A stretch of DNA of 64,000 nt, taken from positions 532,397,073-532,461,072 of the forward strand of contig OZ010786.1 of NCBI GenBank assembly GCA_963932465.1. Direction: 5' to 3'. Origin of the DNA: Maratus speciosus (Eukaryota; Arthropoda; Arachnida; Araneae; Salticidae). Shown piece after piece: positions 54,527-64,000 of this stretch (its first letter is position 1; the number at the start of each line of letters is the position of its first letter). The notes below the pieces were generated by a model, which saw only the letters and a program-made list of their open reading frames with translations, did no database searches and had not been told where the DNA came from. A program made the translations under genes and the position numbers.

Positions 54527-54879
54527 GTATTAGTATACTATATATACTAGTATACCTACTATATAGTGAAATTATTAGTGAAATTCAACATTGTTCTAAT
54601 TCTTTGGAGAATTATATATACTTTCAAACAGTTTCTAAACATATTATAAGAGAAGAAAAATGTAGCTTACACTTGTGGCTTTTAGCAATTATTTATTTAA
54701 AACTAAAATATTTGCAACAAAAACACTAGAAATTCCCTCTCTGTGTAGTTTTGAAGTAAGTATAGAATTTATAGTTTAGCAAATAATTAAGTCTAAGAAT
54801 TAAAAGAAGGTGCATTTTTATGTATATATCTTAAATTCCTTTAAAACAATCTTAATCATTTAAAATATTAACACACACA

Positions 54880-54936
54880 TGCATCTATCTATCTATCTAT
54901 CTAACTATCTATATAGCGTTCTATCTAAATATATAG

Positions 54937-54981
<45 letters not shown>

Positions 54982-54990
54982 TACGTATAT
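54880..54990. repeat. CTAT and TA microsatellites
   Basis: CTAT repeats at ~54884-54912 and a TA run at ~54942-54974. Confidence 0.9.
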
Positions 54991-55069
54991 AAATGCACAA
55001 GTTCCATTTTTTTTCAAGACATTTAAAAATAAATTAAAGACAACGATCTAATATATGTTTTGAAATTCC

Positions 55070-55370
55070 GTGTATGCTATTACTTTGAATAAACTTTATA
55101 AACTCTTTAATAAAAATATGTAGTTTAAAACGCCTTTTAACATAAAATAATAATTTTGAAAATATCTACTTATAAAAAAATACTAATTATAAATATCTGA
55201 ACGCCACTCTCTCCTACAACAACGCTATTACTTTGCATCATTTTTATATAATTTTTAATAATAAATATCTAGTTTAAATTTCCTATTAACAGCAAAATAA
55301 TAATTTAGAAAAATATCTACTGATAAAAAAAATTCTAATTATAAATATCTGAACGCTACACTCTCCTGAG
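55070..55370. repeat. 148-bp tandem duplication, two units
   Basis: GCTATTACTTTG occurs at 55076 and 55224; both units continue through TCTAGTTTAAA-like, AAATAATAATTT-GAAAA and ATAAATATCTGAACGC to CACTCTC. Confidence 0.8.
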
Positions 55371-55850
55371 CAATTACCCTAAAGAAAATTAAAGTCCATT
55401 ACGTATCATTAGCTTTTCAATCAAAGTAATAGTCACTGAGTTGAACCTTTTTTGGAATTTTGCCAAGTGGTGCATCTTTGTTTTTCTCTTTACCGTGTAT
55501 CGCAATTCATTATCTATTTGCTGAAGTAGCTAGCTGTCTAGGGGGATAATCTATAGAAAAATGATTATTTAGGAGAAAACATTGCATTAAGAAATATAAG
55601 ACCGAGTAGATTTTGTGTAAGGTTTTTCTTTATATTTAAAAGATATTAATAGAATTTCATGTGTTGTACTTCTAAATGACACAAAACTATTTTATTTTAT
55701 TTGTCTGCTTACACAAGAAATATATATTGAGGACAAGTATAAGTCATATGCTCTTAAAACATTGAGATTTCTGTGAAGATAATTTGCGAAGTAATTTACT
55801 ATTATTCTGAAGTTTTCTTTCTGAATCTTAATCTTTCACAGTATAATCTT
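55371..55850. other. Unassigned spacer
   Basis: Nothing recognised. Confidence 0.5.
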
Positions 55851-55856
55851 AAATAT

Positions 55857-55895
55857 TGAACACTAGAAAGATAGCCCGTCAAAAATGACGGAAAA
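55857..55895 (+). repeat. Solo piggyBac-like tip
   Basis: GAACACTAGAAAGATAGCCC then GTCAAAAATGACGG resembles the CACTAGAACGG...CATTTTGACCG tip at 38482. No partner found. Confidence 0.35.
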
Positions 55896-56213
55896 TGTGA
55901 TATATAGATATGCTATATACAACGCATGGGCAAGAATATGTGTTTCCCTCGCTTGTTCCGCAGTGAAGGATGAAAATAACGCATTTTGAAAACGAAACAC
56001 ACTTATTACAAACTATGTATAATGAATACATAAAAAATATAATTTGTTATTGTTGTTTTTTTTATGTACAAATTACTTCTGTTTCTGTAAAAAATAGATA
56101 AATAGCTTCTTTATGGTAATAAATTGTATAAATATTGAAAAAAATATCGTGTGTATATTAAATGAAACAGTGAATAGGTTACCAGAAAATATGTTGCAAA
56201 TTTCCTTCTTCGC

Positions 56214-56304
56214 CAAGGCCCCTAATGTGGGAAAGTACAGGGAATTTAACTTTTGTATCCCGCTATAAGAAGCGCTGTACTTTTCCAGTATAGAGACCTT
56301 GGCG
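56214..56304. mobile_element. Short hairpin MITE-like repeat, ~90 bp
   Basis: GCCAAGGCCCCTAATGTGGG and the reverse-complemented right end GCCAAGGTCTCTATACTGGA, both followed by AAAGTACAG, form ~29-nt arms around a ~33-nt loop. Confidence 0.6.
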
Positions 56305-56559
56305 TACTTTTTAAAAGTTTGTCATAATTTGGGCTTCAGAAGTGAGATTTTTTGCGAAATGATATAAACAGATATGAAAACAAAATTAATGAATTTTAGG
56401 TTTATTTATGTAATCTATATGGTTGAAGATGTAAGGACGTACATTTTCGTATATTACACTTTCAATTCTCACCCATAGATTAAAAAAATCAACCCTTAAA
56501 AGCGCAATGTTTAATTTAAATTGCAGTGACCTCAATTATGAAAGATTTATTGGTTTTAA

Positions 56560-56706
56560 ATGGGAATTTCGCCAAATTAGCCAACTATTGCCAAGATGGC
56601 TTCATATATGAGAACTTATTTTTGTCGCCAAATTTGGCTATATTTTGTCATTTTGGCAATGATTCACCAACTTGATCAACATTTGGCGCTACTGTGGTAA
56701 CCCTGC
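56560..56706. repeat. GCCAAA-rich repeat related to the composite family
   Basis: Repeated TTTCGCCAAATTAGCC, TCGCCAAATTTGGC and TTTGGCGCTACTGTGGTAAC words resemble the TTGGCG-rich parts of the composite repeats. Confidence 0.4.
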
Positions 56707-58107
56707 ATTAGTATATTTCACAATTACCTAGAACATTGAGGCGGTCCTACCGGAATTGTGAGGGACACACAGATACTTGCATTTTATATATATAGATAGA
56801 TGGACAACGAATCCAATTTCAAGGTCGGCACAACTCTTAAAATTTCAAAAGAGAGAAGCACCCCTATTTAAAACGAGAATTTTTCTTGGTAATATTTATC
56901 ACACTTATTTATTTTCAGAATTTGTAATATTTTTCTCAGATTTGATAAGGTAAAAAATATAATAAAAAATGTCGAAAACTGTGAGCTCGATGGTAGTCCT
57001 TTTTAATTTTTTTACTGGGTGTGTTCTTTAATACATGGAAATAATATAAGTATACATATAAGGTGGTCATAAAAAAACTTCCCCGATATATTAATCCTAG
57101 CGGCCTAACCTCTCAATCAATCGAAAATAAATTTTAGATATAATTATTTGAAAGTATGCGCTGGAAATTGTGATCATTTAAAACAATAGAGCTCTCACGG
57201 TTATTGTTGTAGTGAAAATAAATCGACATTTTCGAATGCAACACCCATTTTTTTCAAACGCAAATTCATCAGCGTATTGAAAAACCATAAATGGCGTTGC
57301 AATGATACACGTACGATGAATATTGCCGGCGCAAAACACTTGCAAAAAAGACAATTGCATGGAACAAAGGAGTGGCTACAAGAATAGCAGCCGATTTTGT
57401 TTTCACTTGTGAACTGAGTAATGTTGTAAGATTTATTTTAAAATATGTTTTTGAGTTGTGTTTGTGTACACATTGTGAAAATTAAAATGTAATAATTTGT
57501 TTTGGTGTTCTGAATATTACGTTACATCGAAACTGATTAGAATTGAGAGCCACGATTTTACACCGGCATCAGTAATAGCATATTTGTGATTAAACGATCA
57601 CGCTTAGAGATTCTACAAGGAAATCCTTAACTTGAAATTAAAAAAAAAAAATGCTATTTTTTGGATAATTATCCGTGGTCCTTCCACTGCAACAGCAATG
57701 GTTTTTAAACAATTACGCTTGCAAAAAAGGGTAATGGACTTATTTAGCCGAATGTGGAAAAATAGCATGCCGAATAGCATGCCCAATAGCATACCCAAAG
57801 ACATTTACTCAGGATTTATATAAATACTCCCTTACTACTCCATCGTATCTTTAAAAACACATTTTTTTACCAAACCCTGCTAAAATTCTTAAGGTAGGAG
57901 AGCCAAAAGTGGGCATTGTTTCTAAGATATCCCACCCTCCGAAAGTATAAATAATTACATTTTTAATCACAAGGTAGCACCACTGCATTGTAATATGTAC
58001 ATTTCAACTGGCTAAATTGGAAGAGATGACCGTTATAAGCCGAAATTGTATGCAGTGGTATCACTCTTGAGGAGCAATAGTTCTAATTTCCAGGTAAGAA
58101 GTTTTTT

Positions 58108-58142
<35 letters not shown>

Positions 58143-60348
58143 TATTTACATGTCTGTGAAATCTTAGAACTTTGACTTTTGATACTTTTTCTGAAAGCTT
58201 ATTTCTTTCTATTTAAGCACAATTACTTTAATTCTAATAAATGTATCATATTAGTAGTGTTTCGTCCTGTAATCGGCGACCATATTCATATTTCTGATGT
58301 GAAACGAAACCCGGACCAGCTTCGGACATGAATTTTGAAACGAATGTAGTAGGCTTAATTTTCCAAATTTCTACTTAAATATCTAAAAAAACTTATTTTC
58401 GTTTATTACTACTTACTATCAGAAATATCTAACGATTACCACGCTATTGTGATCACAACAGATCTCCCAAAAGAAGTAGGTAACGCTTAGAAGAAAACCC
58501 CTAAACAATTTGCACAAAAAGTGATTTAAAGATTTTTGTGTCAGAAGATAAGAAGTTTGAGAAGAAAAATTTGCAAGATATTAAAAAAAAGAATAATCAG
58601 ACCATAATAGAAAGCAACGTAGTGGGAAATAGTAATTAAAAAAAAACGATCCGGTACACTGCTCCACACAAGTGACTCTCAAACAAATTGATATTACCAT
58701 GCCTGGCAAAAGCTGTTACCAGCCAAAAGTGAGCTTGTTTTCCAATTTAAAAACCAGAAACCAAAATACTGGAATACGATTGTGTAATCAAAGCTTGAAA
58801 TATGTGGAAGTGCCAAGTGTCAGTGACATAATAAATAGGACACAATCAAAAATCTCATCTGCACTTTCTGTGTAGAACTCGAATACAATCTTATATTTTG
58901 GAAAATGTTAATTGTAATTTTTCCCATGTAAATTAATTATTACATTTAATTGAACATTGTAACACTCTCAGGAAATAAAAACATTTTGCTGAGTATTTTT
59001 TTCACATTTTAAAAGTGATATCCATATATGGGCACCCTTTGGAACACTAAACGTTAATATGTTCCACAAGCCAGAATTTTGAAATTGCATTATAAAACAA
59101 TTGAATTATTTTTTACAGAGAAAAGTATACTTGATATGTTTTAGGAAGAAGTGTATAGTTTTAGAAAGAAAAATTCAACCACATGCACCTAACTAGAAAA
59201 TTAAGATAAATCCTAAAATCTTAACTATGGCCACGTTGTCTCAAGCACCTTTTTATCTTATGCAAAAAACGTATAACATTTAAAAAAATAAATGGAATAA
59301 AAGCGAAATTTATTGGTGAAGTGTCGCGACTGTTAATATGACGTTATATAAAAAAATGATGATTTTTTTTTTCATACTGATCAAAAGAATTTTTATGTAA
59401 ATTACTTCACAATGAAATTAAAAATGCTTATATATGTATTTACTTTTAAAATACGTATATTAACATTTTCTTTGAAAATACTTACATATCTAATTTTTAT
59501 AACACAAAGGATGGCGGTAATGGAAGCAATTTGTATACTGTTTGCTAATTGCAGTGGAAAAAAATAGAAGTCAATTATATAAAAATTAGCTGTAAATCAA
59601 AACAAAGGAACTATGATAAACAGATTGGAATATTTATTTACGTTTTTTAGCCTCCGGTCCAGTATGCTATTTCTTTCTCCCAGCTTATTTTGTGTCCAAA
59701 AAATAACGTTAGCTTACCAAGGCTAGCTGTAAAACAAATCATTACGATTAAATACTCTTTAGCAATTTATTAAACTTCTAAGCATCACACACTTTCAGTT
59801 CTTATACCGTCGTATTGGAAAAAAAAGTTCTTTTACATGCACTTTGTTTGAAAACTGTACCTCCATTTGTTTTTGAAATATTAATTTTTTTGTAGTTTTT
59901 GCAGCCATTTGCTTAATATTGGCAACGGCATTTTATCCATTTCTGCAGAAAGCAAAGGAAAAATAGTTTTAAAATAGTAATTATATATTTTTGTTGCCAT
60001 TTTCTCATAACAACCGAAAGAAAATGTAATTAAAATACGTGCTATTTTGAAAAAAGTATAAACGAATGATTTCTGTTAAAACAATGGAGCTATTATATAC
60101 TATATTTAATTGTAAGTATCTATGAATCATTAGATAGCCCTTTTTTTTTTTCGATTTTCTTGAATGACGATATCTTTTTGCTGCATTTGTGCATTATTTC
60201 GCGATAGTGATGTGCTATGCATGCTTTACTGTAGATGTGTAAGAGGTAGATCGTAAATGTGGAATTCGTAAATGGATGCGAATGGCATCATTTTACATAA
60301 AATAAAACGTGTGCTTTAAGTCTTAAAATTGAAATATGTTTTGTACTG
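56707..60348. other. Unassigned A+T-rich stretch
   Basis: No gene is supported. Minor features are AAGGTGGTCATAAAAAAACT at ~57061, which resembles a mariner-type tip without a partner; three copies of AATAGCATGCC at ~57761-57795; and a TTTA microsatellite at ~58115-58145. The frames at 57613-57823 and 58672-58875 have no family features. Confidence 0.4.
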
Positions 60349-60368
60349 CAGTAGAGTCCCGCTTAACC
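60349..60368 (+). repeat. pogo/Tigger-like tip
   Basis: CAGTAGAGTCCCGCTTAACC resembles the tip at 684 and Tigger ends in general. It abuts the hairpin that follows. Confidence 0.35.
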
Positions 60369-60370
60369 AA

Positions 60371-60611
60371 GTTATTTTCTTCTGATGGACTGTTGGATTC
60401 TATTATTATGAAACAGCCATTATAAATGAAGTGTTAGGTGAAGATGAAAGAGCAGCCGTAAAAAACAATTATGGCCATTTCTTCCCCCCATTCTGACCAG
60501 AAAATCAGAGTTCTAACTTTTTAAGACTGCTCTTTCATCTTCACCCAACACTTAATTTATAATGGCTGTTTCATAATAATAGAAGCCATCTGTCCACCAG
60601 AAGAAAATGAA
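60371..60611. mobile_element. Long hairpin, 89-nt arms
   Basis: The left arm 60371-60459 and right arm 60523-60611 are reverse complements at ~90% (core ATTATTATGAAACAGCCATT, GTGAAGATGAAAGAGCAG). The loop of ~63 nt has TTCCCCCCATTC. It probably is a foldback MITE derived from the Tigger-like end before it. Confidence 0.75.
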
Positions 60612-62453
60612 GTAATGGAAATGCCGGAGGCGACACTAAATTCTGATAAAGCAGAATTCCTGTTCTCTAGTATTTAACTCAAATTGATTTTTGTTTATAA
60701 AGATGGAATTTAGCAATCGATTTTCAACCCACCTCCTGATATGGTAGCATTATAAAAATTAGTACGAAGTTATATTATGTAAAATTATGCCCACCACAGG
60801 TGATAAATCGTCAAATATTCTCCGTAACTCATACATACTGGGAGTTGAAACAACAATAGATTATGCGCCAATAAATGCAACATTTTAAAGACTTAAGTGT
60901 AGAAAATAAATTGTAAATAAAAAAACTGCAACTTTAAAACAATATGCTTTCATCAAATAATAATTTATTATTAATTAATCTACGATTATACACTGAGAAA
61001 TCAATTTAGAAATCCTAAAAAAAAAATACGTTAAATAATGTTTTTTTTTTTTTGGTTTACAAAAGCTTTTTAGTATTTTTTTGTATCATAACTTAAATCA
61101 AAACTTTATTTGGAAAAAATTACAAAAAAGAAAATTACATTTATCACGTACAGAACTCTTTTCTCTTTTTTTATTATTTTTTTTTTAAACAGATTATTAC
61201 AAAAAAAAAAAAAAAACTGTGCATACTCTTTTCTTATTTCTGAAGTAAATTAGAAGTCAATTATATGGCAATTAGAATTAAATAAAAACAAACATTTCAT
61301 GATAAATACGCTTGGAATGCTGCCAAGTGGAACATCTTCCAATCTTTGATCAGTTGCCTACTTTTTACTGAAATAAATACAATGTTTGAAAATTGGTGTT
61401 AAAGTAGTATGTTAACTAAAAAATTCTAAAATAAATTATTCCATTTCGGGAACAGAATGTAACATGGTTTCACCATTTACGGCAAATAATGATTGATAAA
61501 ATAATTATGATTAATAAATAAATAATTGTAAAATATGTTTTTCGCATTATTAAAGTTAGATTTACCTCGTTCTTTAACAAAAATCAAATTTTTAAATTGC
61601 GATAAATAAAAGTATTAGATAATTGCTTTATAAATATTTTATATTGAATAGATTTTTTTTTAATTTTTAAATTAAAGAAAGGTTTTATATGAAACTTCAT
61701 ATGAAACAATTTTTATTTCGATAAGTTTTGTTAGTTAATTTTTATTTCAATGCGTACATACGGTAAATAAAAATACTGTTTAATTTTAAAGTTAAATAAT
61801 TATTAAAATATTTTTAATTACTTATTGAATCTAAATAATGATAGATACACTGCGCACTATCCTTAATATTACCATTTTTTTTTTTTTTCAGATAAAAAAA
61901 TATTTTCACGATTAATCAGAATTTCGCTCAATTTTCGCTCTAAGACGAAAAATTAAACGAATTTTCCATAGAACTGTACATACATATTTGGTTTACACAA
62001 GTTGCTTACAATAATAAAAGGATTACCTGTCCATATATATCACCTAAGACAATAGCTTAGTATTTGGTCAACATTTCACAATAGAATGCAATAAACGCCA
62101 GCGGAAATTTTGAATTAAAAGAAGGTAGAAATTATACTTATAAGTTCTTTGATTGTGCTTAATTTAAAAATATCCTTTTCACAGGTATCTTGGTAAGTAA
62201 TCAGCCATACGACACGCAGGTCATCATGTGTATTTTTATATGAATTAGCCAGAATGTCATAATGAGTGTGCAATTTAACACTTTTCTTTTTATTCCAAAT
62301 ATTCAACAGAATTTTAGGACATTAATCTATTTAAGGACAGACATTCTGTGATTTAAAGATATATAATTTATGGCTTCTAATTCTCGTGTGTAGTTGTATG
62401 AGGAAACGCGCCACGATCTTGTCATGATCTCCAGATTTGCAATATCTGTACAT
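60612..62453. other. Unassigned A+T-rich stretch
   Basis: No gene or delimitable repeat; several A and T runs of 10-15 bases. Confidence 0.5.
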
Positions 62454-62454
62454 A

Positions 62455-62914
62455 TACACCGGGTGCCCTAAATGTGACTGATGGATTATAAAACTCAATA
62501 ACTTGCAAACGGTGACAGATATTAAAAAAAAATCTTGCAGGAGGGTTATGTATGATGTCAGGTGTGTTTTTTCATACTTTGATTCTTGATTTTAGTTCAC
62601 ATTTTAAACAATAGATGGTGCTGCGAGAAGTAGGTGCCAATTCCAGACCCGATTTTTGGTACATCGAAAACCATTCAAAACGTTTTTATCTCCTTTTTTC
62701 GCATGCAAGAAGAGATATGCCAAAAAATCGAGCCTGGATCCAGCGCCTATTGCTTGCAGAGCCATCTATCGCTGCTATTTGTAACTAAAACTGGGAATCG
62801 CAGCATAAAAACTCCTGACATTTTACATAACCCTAAAGCATTTTTTTTTAATCTGTCAGCATTTGCAAGTTATTGAATTTTAAAATCCATGAGTCACTTT
62901 TGGGACACCATTAT
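62455..62914. mobile_element. Foldback MITE with ~110-bp TIRs
   Basis: Left TACACCGGGTGCCCTAAATG and the reverse-complemented right TAATGGTGTCCCAAAAGTGA start arms that share CAATAACTTGCAAA, GACAGAT, AAAAAAAAAT and GGGTTATGTA-GATGTCAGG. TA-rich flanks and GGTGTCCC tips suggest a Tc1/mariner-class derivative. The frame at 62634-62876 crosses the centre and is not a gene. Confidence 0.75.
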
Positions 62915-64000
62915 ATGTGTGCGTGTGTGTCTGCGTGTATGATGATTTATTTTTCAACATTTCTTAAAAACAGAGTTATGGAGGAGATGTTGTAGATTTC
63001 CAGATTCATGAATAAATGAAAAAAAACTCCAACACGAAGATTTCGAGGACTTACTTCTTTATTATAAAACCTTTAAAAGGAGGGCCATGAGAGTACAGTG
63101 GGACGGTAGAAGTCAAATGGAAGGCTGCCCGACGGGGGCGACCCCGAAGGGCAGCGAGCTGAGGTCTCTCACATTCAAGATCAAAGGGAGTAGTGGTAAA
63201 ATATTCGTTACAATCACTCACTCATTGGTGAGATGAATAGGAACATATGTACTGTATTGGCGATGAATATTGGTGGCGTGGACAAAGGAATCAGAAGCAT
63301 CCCGAAGTATTACATAGAACTCAACTTACGCCATGGCGCGGCTATATGGTTACACGTATCTTAACATTCCTGCGGTAAGGGAAAGTGGTTAAAGAAATAG
63401 CAAACACGTGATATTACATGCTCGTTATAGATTTTAACGACAGCTGAATTAGTCAGCAAGGGGCATATGGCTTTTATCCGACAAAGTACAAGGGTGAGAA
63501 TTGAATACTAATGCAAGTCCAGAGGCTGGGAAAATATGTATTAGATATCGTCGGCTGCAAAGCGAAAAGACATTCATTTGTATTTTATTCTTTTACTTTA
63601 TTTCAATGGAAAATAGCTGCGGTTAAGATCTTTTTCTATTGTGTGAAATTAACTCTAAAATGTCAAATTTAAACTAACTATTTTATTTGAAGGGGGGAGG
63701 AGGAATAATGACAATTTATAATAAACCAGTAAGGTTAAAAGTTGATTTTTTTTTTGAGGGGACAGGAGGAATAATGAATATATAACGGTAAAGCCGTTAT
63801 ATATATCACCCATTACCACCAGAAAAAAAAAACTGTGAATCTTATAGAACAGTTTTTTTTTTATATTTGAAGATTACTTTGTCCACCCCATACATATAAG
63901 TATTTAAAACAGATATAACATAATAAGAAAGATAAACCTCCATTTATATATATATAACATATAACTGTGTGCTTGCAATTCTTTAAATGTTTGCATAAAG
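62915..64000. other. Unassigned stretch with a G+C-richer block
   Basis: A GT microsatellite at ~62917-62942. 63060-63400 is richer in G+C than anything nearby and may be part of an LTR or host regulatory region, but I cannot delimit it. The last 400 bases are A+T-rich. Confidence 0.4.
63124..63155. other. Strong G+C hairpin
   Basis: GCTGCCC pairs with GGGCAGC and the inner GGGG with CCCC, leaving a CGA-type loop: a 32-nt, nearly fully paired stem in an A+T-rich setting. Confidence 0.8.

Overview
The window reads as a gene-poor, strongly A+T-rich stretch of an animal nuclear genome filled with transposable elements. The mixture (a LINE whose ORF2 carries RNase H, mariner, Tc1, piggyBac, Penelope and pogo/Tigger remnants, a tRNA-derived SINE, an LTR miniature, many MITEs, long A/T and TA tracts) fits an arthropod. 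The mariner protein fits what I know of spider and insect copies, so a chelicerate such as a spider is my guess, not a proof. No complete host gene is visible. The only host-gene candidates are two weak exon-like segments at 32.2-32.7 kb.

Layout. 0-6.3 kb: a LINE 3' end, a pogo/Tigger-like fragment, then a nearly full-length decayed non-LTR retrotransposon on the + strand (coiled-coil and zinc-knuckle ORF1; endonuclease, RT, RNase H and CCHC ORF2). 7.6-8.1 kb: a complete 493-bp LTR miniature (TRIM) on the - strand with 144-bp LTRs, PBS, PPT and a 4-bp target duplication. 10-14 kb: small TIR elements and a regular array of short palindromes. 15.5-17.3 kb and 51.2-53.7 kb: two inverted copies of one composite repeat, each with nested insertions that the other copy lacks. 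17.6-18.5 kb: an 888-bp near-perfect palindrome bounded by TA. 19.0-24.6 kb: a directly duplicated block; a 2.8-kb palindromic TTAA element sits in the left unit and the right unit keeps the empty site. 24.7-28.6 kb: a dispersed repeat family, a 147-bp tandem array and a 1.06-kb long-TIR element with a 74-bp TTAA MITE in one arm. 32-36.6 kb: exon candidates, a 439-bp tandem duplication, a Tc1 pseudogene, two SINE copies and a mariner that landed in the tail of one SINE. 38.5-45.1 kb: a nested piggyBac-like pseudo-element. 46.4-50.4 kb: microsatellites, a Penelope-type tail, two tandem arrays and a hAT-like MITE. 51-64 kb: the second composite repeat, further MITEs, hairpins and simple repeats.

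What works together here is nesting history rather than genes. For at least seven insertions the uninterrupted (empty) target is still readable in a sister copy inside the same window, so element boundaries, target duplications and relative ages can be read directly. The most unusual objects are the palindromic TTAA element whose arms encode a Cys/His peptide on both strands, the inverted composite pair, and two hammerhead-ribozyme-like motifs at Penelope-type 3' ends. All alignments were done by eye, so identities are approximate.
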